A DNA stretch of 64,000 nucleotides from Ignelater luminosus. Its lineage: Eukaryota > Arthropoda > Insecta > Coleoptera > Elateridae. The stretch covers positions 105,386 to 169,385 of the forward strand of contig VTPC01000478.1 in NCBI GenBank assembly GCA_011009095.1, written 5' to 3'. The notes under the pieces were generated by a model that saw nothing but the letters and a program-made list of their open reading frames with translations, was not told the origin of the DNA and did not search any database. Below are positions 26,040-36,703 of this stretch, piece after piece (positions within the stretch are counted from its first letter, which is position 1; every line of letters begins with the position of its first letter). Position numbers and translations under genes: made by a program.

Positions 26040-29000
26040 GATTGATGACTATGGAGGAGGAGACTAAACAATAGCACTAAAAGTGGCAAAATTTGCCCTT
26101 TTAAGATTCAGACTAAAAAGAACGTCTCTATCTCCAATTTTTTTTATCCTTTTGATATTTCAATACGTACTTAATATAATTTAACTTATTTAATTGTCAA
26201 GTGTGATTATGCAAAATTTTATTGTCACATTGTATTGATTTCTAACATTAAAGGTTTAATAAGTACAATTTTGATAAGTGTTTCTAACTGAAGATGTTAG
26301 ATATTATGTAATTTAGAAAGAATAGATATCACTTTTAAAGTCTCTTGTTAACGTAATAAACCGAAATCATGCCAGACGCTTAGCTCTAATTGTATTAATG
26401 TACATCAACGCTTGTCATTTTAGTTCGTCAACTTAACCAATGTATTCTCACATTATATAAATTTGTTAGAAATTAATTGGATATATCATACTGAAGGCAA
26501 CATATGAAGATGAAAAATATCTATCAATATTGAAACATTCAAAACGTAAAACGCTATGGAGGAAAATATAACGTGACGCTTCAGAATTAATATGCTGCTA
26601 ACTTTTTTTGGCCTCGAGTGTATGCGTTGTTATAAACAGAGTTTGCCAATCTAATCTTCCTCATTCAAGGAATCTTTAATATAAAATATTTCTTAATGTT
26701 AAGAACTAAATTTAAAATTTAAAAGTTATTGAAAAATACGTTTCTCTAGAGTCTGAAATACAGAGTTCTTTCGAGAGAATAATATGGTGATACTCTTGGA
26801 GGAAAATAAAAAACTATCATGAAAATATAAATATTAAAATTACCTAGAAAGTCGTTCCCAGAAAAAGTAAACAAAAAACAAATAAATTGAAGAAACTAAC
26901 TATAATAGTTTTTCAGTACTGACGCGTTAAATTATTAGTTTGTTAGAAAATTATCTTGTAATTCAATTTACTCTTAATTATATGTACTGTGTGTGGCATA
27001 TCTATTAAATATCGCTTCCAAGACTTATAATCAGTAGACTATAATGGGTTCGTATATCTTTATATGATGTGACATTTACCTACTAATTTCGAAGCAACTA
27101 AGGTTGGCAATATGGGTTTCGGTAAACCGTAACATGCTATTTGCCTTAATTATCCAGTAAATAAGCGTAAACCGTTTAAGTCATTAACGACAATGTTCTG
27201 CAACACATGAAGATCGTGTTTATTATTGACAACCTATAAATCACCATTTTGAAACTAACGCCGCCGGTGGCGTTTTAATTAGTACGCCAACTCTATTAGA
27301 GGGTGTATTCTATTAATCCTTATTTTAGTTTCTTTACTAGAATGGCAGTTCGTGGTTTGGAACGTGTCACCATATTTTAAAGTCCTTAAAGTAACAACTG
27401 TTGTGCTATCAAGGATCGATACTTTGGAATTTAAGAATATCAAAAGTTTATTATTACTTCAATCGCAAAGTTAAGAGAGTTATAAATATAAAGAACAAAA
27501 CATCTAATTTCATTCTAGAGGACAGTAATTGTCCGTTGAAATGTATCTTATCTCCTGTGTGTACATACGTACAAATGTGTATTCAAATAATGGTTTGTTA
27601 CCTACGTAAATATTTGCTCATTTATGAAAACCAATTTCAATTTAAATTTACGGTGAGCTTAATTAAATTTAGATGTATTTGCATATGCTAATATTCCAGT
27701 AAACGTTTTCGTTATCAAGCGCGTGTTTTGCTTCTAGAAGAAAAAACGTCTGTTGTTTGCTGTTATAAGTGTGTAGTTTCGTAGACATTAAAGGACTTAA
27801 ATGATTCCCAACACCTTTGATAATTTACATTTAAAATATTATTTCTAGAAGCCTCACGTAATTTCAAGAGTCAAGTTCTAATAAAACTTGTCTATTCCAG
27901 CAGTTGTTTATAATGTTAGAAATCGTTCTTCTAGGATTACAGCCAAAAATAGAGAGTAGGTACTGTAATTCAAAGATGTCCATATACTGATACAACCGTA
28001 ATTTACAACGGTTGTAAAGGATGTATAAAAAAAGGCCCAGTAAATTTAAATCTAATTTATATACCAGGCAAAAGACGAAATGATATAAAAAGCAAAATAC
28101 AGTAAGTAATGTTCTACGAAAGAAACTTCCTTTTCCTTGACGTTTTCATTCAGTTTCTGTAGGAATTTGCAAACTACTATAATACTATAAAGCTTCAAGT
28201 TTTAAGGTAAAAAACGTATACAATATACTTTACAAAATACTGCCGGCTCCGCTATGTAAAGGAAAGGAAACATTTAAACCTGCGTTGCTTGTAAGATCTC
28301 TCAATTACTTATCCTTATACGGGCAAAAATTGAGGAAGTGCTTTCTTATTTTAATATTTATTTTGTAATTTAAAACCGATCGCCTATAAAAAAATTAATT
28401 TGCATAAAGAGATTTAATCTGGATGGGATGATCATATTTTGTAGTTATAAAAAAATTGATCTTATTTTACTATTCGTTATATAAAGTTGTATAACTTTCT
28501 TAGTGTCGCATATAAATTTTTTAAATATTATGGTGTCAGTTATATTTGACATTTATTATTAGTTTAAAGAAATTTTATGGTTTTGGTTAATTTTTCATAT
28601 AATAAAAAAACTGCTTGGAAGCTGATATTAGACACTAAAAATACATGTAATGACGTACTGTAAAAACAATCTTTATTCTTACTAATAAATAAATCGAGAT
28701 GGACATTATAATAGGTGTTAAAGCCAAGTAGATTTTAATATTCCAAATGACCTGGAGGATTTATTATTAGTATTTGTTATTTAGTATTTAGTATTACATT
28801 CTTGTAATTTTCTGATACGTTATAGCGAATTAAAAAACAAATACAATACAAGCTCAACGTTCCTAAATAAGGTAGTATGTAAATGAAAAGCCCTTTTGAT
28901 TAAAAAGTTTTTTAATTAACAATAGAATAAAACAGAAATACAGTAATATACGGAGTATCGAAATGAGATTTAATTAACAAACTCATACTTACCTTTAAGA

Positions 29001-29460
29001 AAATCTTTCTCCGAATCGATAAACATTAAAGATCTTTCAATTTTCGTGTATGATATTTTCTTCACCTATGTTATGCTACACAATTTTTCAAAAAATAAAT
29101 TAAAGAGAATAAAGCTTTTATTATAACTTTTGTGAACTTCGGCGGTTGTTTCCTTCCCCTACCCATGACATTGATATGATCGTGTGCTTAGGTGAAGTGA
29201 AATGAAGCATTATAGATAATTTGTGTGTTAATATTATTTTAAGTCTGAAGCGAAGATCCTTCTTTTAAATAATTGCGATAATACATAATATAGTCATGGT
29301 GGAAGTTATTGAAAAATGATTTCATTTGACAGTCAAAATTAAGTAATACGACCTTTGGGTTCTTCTTATGACCTTCTCTTAAAATTCTTGATAAAAGCTT
29401 TTTCATGTTGTCTTTGACCCTTTGATTACATAGTCTGATTCTAATCGAGTTTCCTAGCAA
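26040..29460. other. AT-rich DNA, no supported gene
   Basis: Frames at 27401-27691 and 29239-29460 (minus) carry no recognisable motif. A short hairpin, AACGCC...GGCGTT, lies near 27258-27275. The first bases are probably the 3' untranslated region of RTE-like relic 2. Confidence 0.5.
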
Positions 29461-29464
29461 ACTA

Positions 29465-29813
29465 CAGTGTCCGTCAAAATGGATTAATCACTTCATTTCC
29501 AAGATTAAATATCACAGCAGCCGCTATGATGCTAAAATTATTTGAGGCAGTTAGCGTTGTAGATTTGATCTTCGTCTAAACAGTTGTCAAAATGGAGATA
29601 GCGTGTCTTTTATGTTGAACAATTTACCTACCAGGCGGTGTGCATTGGCTTGCAAAGTCTTAGCATATTAGTGCTATAGATCTTTCTTTGGGGCTGTTTA
29701 AAAGGTCAAGTTTGCATTAGAAAATATCCAACAGGATATGTATGCTCAACATTTTATATATTATTTTACAAATAAATGCCTTTTTTTTGATTAGTTCTCT
29801 TTGACCGTCCGTG
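29465..29813. mobile_element. Candidate 349-bp MITE with Tc1/mariner-like ends
   Basis: The left end CAGTGTCCGTCAAAATGGAT and the reverse complement of the right end, CACGGACGGTCAAAGAGAAC, agree at roughly 70 percent of positions over 26 bases. Both share the block GTCAAA and, further in, TAATCA. TA lies directly outside each end (29463-29464 and 29814-29815). No coding capacity is seen. The ends have diverged, so this would be an old copy. Confidence 0.5.
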
Positions 29814-30559
29814 TATGATATCTACATTTACCAAATTGTAAGACTTTTCTCTTTGATAGATTTTTGTTTCTGAAATAGCATCTGTAGACAGGTTTCGTTA
29901 GCAAAACTACTTGAGGAAGGAAAAAGGAGAGGGTATGATGTGATCAGTTCGACTTCATGGTACAGCACCTCATTGAGGATAGGAGTAGAGGGATACCTTA
30001 TGTTACAGAAGAGGGTGGTTGTCCTTTAGAAGCGAAAACTACAGTGGGTACATTAGGGTAGCGATTCGAGATGACCTCTGAATAAGAAGGTTCATTCGAG
30101 TGGAAGCTTCCGATGCTGTACTCACATAATAACAACTACAATCAAAAGGAATCTGAAAGGATCATAGGCTACTATTTCAGCCAATGTTAAGTACCATTTT
30201 ACATTCAGATTCTAGCTATTTTATGATACGTTTATACCACAAATGTACAGTCTAGCTACATTCTACAAGGATTATATCCACTGCAGCTCACCATCGCTAT
30301 TTGTAGAGGGGTTGCTAATTATTTTTGGAATTTCTGTGGTATTTGATGTACTGTTTTAGATACTGCAACTTTACAATTTAAACTTCAGAATTACATAATC
30401 TTAAATTGTAAAGCCAACATCACACAATTATATCCACTTTTACACTATCAAAGATGACCACCTGAGTAGTAAAAACAAAAGTCAGTACTACCCTATGACC
30501 TATCATCCCATAGTGTTTGTAACTACAGATCTCTTTTTACTAGTAGTAGATTCATTACA

Positions 30560-32640
30560 CAGGTTTAGGCGAGGTTTCTCTCATTTATTGTGGCGTGGCG
30601 TCCAATGCGCTTAATCGGGTTAACAGGAACCCCTGGAATACGTATCTTACAGAATTCGTTTCATTGCAGTTGGCTTTGCATCGACGTTTACTGGATGGAT
30701 CCGAGACTTTTTTTCACGTGTACTGTATCTAAATCTTCATCTACAGATTATGTATGGGAGTAGTCTAATTGTGTCTTTTGATTTGAGCCATTTCCTACTA
30801 GGAGTTTTGCAGTCCCATTGTCCATTTATCCCTGATCTTACTCTTAGTACCTCCACGTTGGCACGTAAGTGCGAGTAGGTATTGCATTAACTTATTGTAA
30901 TAAGTAATATGGCGTGGCTAGTAATAACAGTTGTCAGGCGTTCTCTCGTAATCGATGGTGTTTGACTTAATAAGAATGGGATAGTACCCTATCCTTAATA
31001 TTTGCATGAGTCTGTTCAGTCTCAGCCACTGTAATTGTTGGTTATTAAACTTTGGGATTTTTCTAGACATTCTGAAGTTAGATACTGAAGGATTTCTGAT
31101 TCTAGCTTGGATGCTAGAGGTAGAGCTCGTATATATTTTAACATTTGTTTGAAAATGTTAACCAATGTCAGGTCTTGCCTCAATAATATATTTCTTTCCC
31201 ACAAATATTTGAAAAAGCCATCAGTATCTACGTATTTGATTGAGGGCTTTGTCTCTATAATAAAAAGAAGACCTTTTCCCAGTGATGGATTTAGGCTTAG
31301 GCCCGCGGGGCCCGGGTCCAGGCGGCAGGATTTAAAGGGCGCCAAAATTTGAGACGCCGCAAAATTTGAGAGACGACAAAATTTGGGAGATGATAAGAAT
31401 TTGAAATTCTGGAGTTTCCCGGTGACTCTATGAAAAGATTTTAGAACTGTTTCGAAAATATTATTTTTTCCACCGTAGAATTATACCTTAATATGGTTAA
31501 GTATCTAATTATTGAATTAAAAAAAATATTAATTAACCAATTGAAAACTTCGGGAATTATACAAATATAAAAAAATTGAATAGATTTTTTCAACTCTTTG
31601 TCTTTTGCCATTGCAATTGCTTTTTAATAGTTTTTATTATTATACGTAAATGCCAATAAAGTTTTAGATAGCAGCCTCCTTCAACCTCTTAACATGCCAA
31701 AATTGAAAACACGAATGTTATAACGTACTTAGATTTCTCAAAAAAAAAAGAAATTAAAACTTGGCAACTCTGTTGCAGGCAAACAGAAAATTATTCGAAT
31801 ACAGAAACTAAGGTATCGCAAGAAATCAGAGATTTATCAATTTTATTCCAGTGATAATGGACCATAAAATTGTCAAAACTTGAAAGAATTGCTGGCAACT
31901 AATTGTATCGGATTCGAGGGCGAATCCGGTGCCGGGGCCGCCGAAGGCAGCTTGAATGAGGGAAAGCTCGAGCCGGGGCCGCTGGTATCAAGGGTAATTG
32001 TTGTTTCAACAGATTCATTTGTTGAAATGTTTATTTATTTATTGGCATTCACGGGACACCCTGTATCTTTTATATAATACACATTTCAAAAACAAAAAGG
32101 GCGCCATATCAAAATAGGCCCAGGGCGCAATCAAACCTAAATCTCCCCTGCCTTATATCTTCACCGTCATGATATAGCTTTTGTCGGGGTTCATGATAAG
32201 GCCTTTTTCATCAAAGAAATTTGGATTGTGAAAGTTTTGTTGTTCTCATAGATGGATGGTGGGATATTGCTGGTTTTAATTCTCGATCAGGCAGATTAAT
32301 AAAAACTGTCCATGATGATAGTTATCAGACAGGATTGGGAAAAACGGGCGCCTTCCATTATGCCTGTTCTCAGAGGAATTAGGCCTATCGATTTATTTCC
32401 CACTTTAAAGGCTGTTATGTTGTAGTTCTATTTTATCATAATAAATCTTATGAGCTTTTCATCGACGTAAAGTGTGGAAGTGTCAGTTTAACTGATGAAT
32501 GTTAAACCAAACCGAACGCCTTTTGCAGATTCGGTACTAAACCGTAGAAGGGTTTGGTAAGGCTTCTACAAGTTCTACTGCAAATCTTCGAGGTTAAGGT
32601 ATTTAGGAATAAACACCGTCTGTACTATGGAAGCCCCTTT
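30560..32640 (-). pseudogene. Second R2-clade retrotransposon relic, split by a hAT-like MITE
   Basis: Read right to left, the relic shows TVFIPK (about 32602-32620), a degraded palm start NLQKAFGLV for DLxKAFDxVSH (about 32515-32545), and DEKLIRFIM. FKVGNKSIGLIPLRTGIMEG follows, then RFSQSCLITIIMDSF in place of PLSPxLFNxVMDSF (about 32330-32420). FFDEKGLIMNPDKSYIM (about 32160-32215) fits the GLxxNPxKS block. The MITE at 31280-32150 interrupts at that point. The frame resumes left of it with FIIETKPSIKYVDTDGFFKY (about 31200-31260) and ends in LTSECLEKSQS. AIPTRTYV near 30850 fits the linker before the zinc knuckle. Below 30800 assignment is poor. The FADD box is not visible, and several stops and shifts make it a pseudogene. 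The lower boundary is uncertain. Confidence 0.7.
31280..32150. mobile_element. hAT-like MITE with GC-rich ends, inserted in the R2-clade relic
   Basis: The left end begins CAGTGATGGATTTAGGCTTA, and the reverse complement of the right end begins CAGGGGAGATTTAGGTTTGA. Both run into GC-rich sequence containing GGGCCC or GGGCC. Just inside the left end, AAAATTTGAGA-type units of about 19 bases repeat three times (31340-31393). The outer eight bases, CCTTTTCC and CCTTATAT, agree at five positions and may be a decayed 8-bp target duplication typical of hAT. No transposase is present. A CpG-rich patch at 31911-31990 contains GCCGGGGCCGC twice, at 31931-31941 and 31972-31982. Confidence 0.65.
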
Positions 32641-32896
32641 GGTGGAGATACATAGGTAGTACTGATAAATCTTTTAGTAATACTTTTGGTCACCACTTTA
32701 TTGAAAGTGCAACCGATAGTTATATACCTCTAGTTATCTACTATCTTGGGACCACCATTTTTACACAGTAAAAGGGATACATTGTTTTTCATAACCGGCA
32801 GTAGGCTGTCCAAGTTTTGCAGGAAAATGCATCATTTCCGATACAAGGTGCCAAAGTTTCATTTAAGATTCCTTGTCTTTTCAGTATTTCAAAAAA

Positions 32897-34707
32897 CTTT
32901 TTACATGTTTGTTACACCTACTTGTCTAGTATTCTACGTACAGTCTTCTGTTTGATATTTTCATCAAGGGGTTAGCCCCTGTCCTAAACTTAATTGTCAC
33001 GTCATTGAAAAATCAAAGGATTTTCAAAATTAGCAATTAATTTGGCAAAAATGGTTGCTCTTGCATTTTTCTCGTGGAAATATTGCATTCTATTTTTGAG
33101 ACATTTAGAAGAAAAACCCAATGACCTATATCATTAGGTCGTTGAATTGGAAAGGTTTTGAAAAATCCCATGTTATTGGAAAATGACGCATTCTACAAGA
33201 GAAATTGAAGAGTACCTTTTTTTGTTAAGTCGGTTGTTAATTTCAAAAATATAGAATTTTTCTAATTTTTCTGTTGCATAACAATTTTATTTAGGGTAGC
33301 GGGTAGCCCCCCTCTCAATGTCCAATCTCTGATGAGAGTGTTAATCATAAAACCAGGTAATATAATAGACACCTTAGAGTAAGAAACACGTAGAAGATTT
33401 TATCTTAAGACCTCATTTTGCTTTTGAAATATCGAAAAAATGAGAAATTTTAAATTAAACTTTTAACGCCCTGTATTTTGGAAACGGTGCACTTCAGGGT
33501 AATAGTTATGTTGCTTAATTTCTGCCCAGCAATTCGATGCCAATATTGCATTCTGTTTTTGAGACATTCATCTTAGCATAAGGTCGTAGAATTGCTGAGG
33601 TTTTGAATAATTTAATGACTATAAAATGGCGCATTCTACGGGAAAATGTAAGAGTAACTTCTTCTGTCAAATCGAATTTTAACTCGGAAAATAAAAAAAC
33701 TTTTTAAATTTTCAGTGACGTAACAATTTTCTTTTGAATAGAGGTTAGCCTGCTCTTGCAATTTCCCGCCTCTGATGAAGATATCTGACAAAAAACTACG
33801 TATAATGGTAGACAACTAAGAGTAACAAACATGTAGAAAATTTGATTCCGCTATCTTAAATCATCTAAAATGATGCATTTCCATGTTTATCAAAAGGTTT
33901 TTACTTACTTTTATGGGCACTACACATACGCTTAGAGTTTTAGACACCATTTTTTCAATACGCTGTATAACTGAGACATTGTCTGGGCCGGATATGCTGT
34001 ATATTGTGGTGCGGATGCCTCAAGACAACTCTTCATTAGTTCCATAACGTATTTATTATTGTGGCTTCGCTTACCCCAGCCGATTTGCTGAAAATTCCTT
34101 GATACCTGTTGTTGCTAACTAATGGTGTTAGTCAAAAGTTTTGCCTTAATATTGCGCCAGACTAGTTTAAAACTTGCCTGCTTCCGTTTGGTCAACGGCA
34201 TTTTAAGTAAAGTTTTCAAAGTTTTCCATCCAAGTGAACGTTCTAAACTTGTTGGAGGTAAGTTAAAGCTATTATGCCTGCTTGGTAACAAGACACGCCA
34301 ATTTCTCTCACACTTTAAACGAGTCTAGCAGATTTTCTCATTTTTGAAATTATCATAAATAGCCTTTCTGTAGGTTTATAACTTTTATTTCTATATCCCA
34401 AACGGAAAAATTATAAAAAACTGTAGTTTACCTATTCTGCAAATATCTTTTTTTACCCCAAACAGTGTCATAGAATAAAAACCGTGTAAGCATTTCTTTG
34501 GGGTAACTACCCTTTTCTATTGCATATCATTAACAGCTTATTTGCAATCTGATAATGATAATGTCCCTGGCCAAGCCTTTAAGGACTCAATACGATAAAG
34601 TGTTTCGTCACGTAACCTCACTAGATTTATGTCATTTTAAATTTCCTGAAGCATCAAAGGTTTTTTACATAGGCACTTAACCACTGTCCAGATAATTCTT
34701 GTTTTCA
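32897..34707. repeat. Large repeat, copy A
   Basis: This stretch matches 34784-36703 in the same orientation over its whole length, at roughly 95 percent by eye. It lacks about 103 bases that copy B has near 34967-35069. Copy A is cut on the right by the run of N, so its true end is unknown. Left of 32897 the comparison cannot be made, because copy B begins at the gap. A 68-codon frame at 34122-34328 has a counterpart in copy B, but neither resembles a known protein. A minus-strand frame at 33932-34114 is also open in both. Confidence 0.9.
33081..33960. repeat. Internal tandem subrepeats of about 464 bp
   Basis: Within copy A the sequence TATTGCATTCTATTTTTGAG at 33081 recurs, with small changes, at 33544, a period of 463. 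In copy B the same anchor lies at 35071 and 35536, a period of 465. Downstream blocks repeat in the same order: an A-rich block ending CGCATTCTAC, a GTAACAATTTT block, a GGTTAGCC-like block and CTCTGATGA. A third, partial unit precedes the first (GGGGTTAGCCCCTGTCC near 32968). This looks like a short satellite array, possibly inside a larger transposon. Confidence 0.75.
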
Positions 34708-34783
34708 NNNNNNNNNNNNNNNNNNNNNNNNNNNNNNNNNNNNNNNNNNNNNNNNNNNNNNNNNNNNNNNNNNNNNNNNNNNN
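34708..34783. other. Assembly gap of 76 N
   Basis: Seventy-six unresolved bases sit exactly between the two copies of the large repeat. The true distance and content are unknown. Confidence 0.99.
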
Positions 34784-36703
34784 CTTTTTACATGTTTGTT
34801 ACACCTACTTGTCTAGTATTCTACGTACAGTCTTCTGTTTGATATTTTCATCAAAGGGCTAGCCCCTGTCCTAAACTTAATTGTCACGTCATTGAAAAAT
34901 CAAAGGATTTTCGAAATTAGCAATTAATTTGGCAAAAATAGTTGCTCTTGCATTTTTCTCGTGGAATGCGTCATTTTCTGGTAAAGTTCAATTTTTCTGA
35001 ACGATGTACTTAAGGGAAGAACGTTATGTGGCAAAGTAGACTTAATTTCTGTCAAGGAATGCAATGGAAATATTGCATTCTATTTTTGAGACATTTAGAA
35101 GAAAAACCCAATGACCTATATCATTAGGTCGTTGAATTGGAAAGGTTTTGAAAAATCCCATGTTATTGGAAAATGACGCATTCTACAAGAGAAATTGAAG
35201 AGTACCTTTTTTTGTTAAATTAATTGTTAATTTCAAAAATATGGAATTTTTTTAATTTTTCTGTTGCATAACAATTTTATTTAGGGTAGCGGGCTAGCCC
35301 TCCTCTCAATGTCCAATCTCTGATGAGAGTGTTAATCATAAAACTAGGTAATATAATAGACAGCTTAGAGTAACAAACACGTAGAAGATTTTATCTTAAG
35401 ACCTCATTTTGCTTTTGAAATATCGAAACAAATGAAAAATTTTAAATTAAACTTTTAACGCCCTGTATTTTGGAAACGGTGCACTGCAGGGTAATAGTTA
35501 TGTTGCTTAATTTCTGCCGAGCAATTCGATGCCAATATTGCATTCTGTTTTTGAGACATTCATCTTAGCATAAGGTCGTAGAATTGCTGAGGTTTTGAAT
35601 AATTTAATGACTAGAAAATGGCGCATTCTACGGGAAAATGTAGGAGTAACTTCTTCTGTCAAATCGAATTTTAACTCGGAAAATAGAAAAACTTTTTAAA
35701 TTTTCAGTGACGTAACAATTTTCTTTAGAATAGGGGTTAGCCGGTTCTTGCAATTTTCCGCCTCTGATGAAGATATCTGACAAAAAACTACGTATGATGG
35801 TAGACAACTGAGAGTAACAAACATGTAGAAAATTTGATTTTGCTATCTCAAATTATCTAAAATGATGCATTTCCGGAAACATGTTTATCAAAAGGTTTTT
35901 ACTTACTTTTATGGGCACTACACATACGCTTAGAGTTTTCGACATTATTTTTTCAATACCCTGTATATCTGAGACATTGTCTGGGCCGGATATGCTGTAT
36001 ATTGTGGTGCGGATGCCTCAAGACAACTCTTCATTAGTTCCATAATGTATTTATTATTGGGGCTTCGCTTACCCCAGCCGATTTGCTGAAAATTCCTTGA
36101 TACCTGTTGTTGCTAACTAATGGTGTTAGTCAAAAGTTTTGCCTTAATATTGCGCCAGACTGGTTTAAAACTTGCTTGCTTCCGTTTGGTCAACAACATT
36201 TTAAGTAAAGTTTTCAAAGTTTTCCATCCAAGTGAACGTTGTAAACTTGTTGGAGGTAAGTTAAAGCTGTTGTACGTGCTTGGTAACAAGACACGCCAAT
36301 TTCTCTCACACTTTAAACGGGTCTAACAGATTTTCTCATTTTTGAAATTATCATAAATAACCTTTCTGTAGGTTTATAACTTATTTCTATATCCCAAACG
36401 GAAAAATTATAAAAAACTGTACTTTACCTATCCTGCAAATATCTATTTTTACCCCAAACAGTGTCATAGAATATAAACCGAGGAAGCATTTTTTTGGGGT
36501 AACTACCCTTTTCTGTTGCATATCATTAACAGCTTATTTGCAATCTGATAATGATAATGTCCCTGGCCAAGCCTTTAAGGACTCAATACGATAAAGTGTT
36601 TCGTCACGTAACCTCACTAGATTTATGTCATTTTAAATTTCCTGAAGCATCAAAGGTTTTTTACATAGGCACTTAACCACTGTCCAGATAATTCTTGTTT
36701 TCA
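34784..36703. repeat. Large repeat, copy B
   Basis: This is the partner of 32897-34707. It is complete on the right, where similarity ends at CTTGTTTTCA (36694-36703). It includes the segment missing from copy A, which is flanked by TGGAA direct repeats. At about 35945-35963 it contains TTTTTTCAATACCCTGTATA, which in reverse complement is a CAGGGTATTGAAAAAA end like those of the MITEs elsewhere in the window. A transposon end may therefore lie inside the repeat. Confidence 0.9.

Noticed and set aside
34253-34262. GAGGTAAGTT, a good splice donor, after the 68-codon frame in both repeat copies
   Set aside because: No matching acceptor or downstream exon was found. The frame has no known homology and sits in a repeat.
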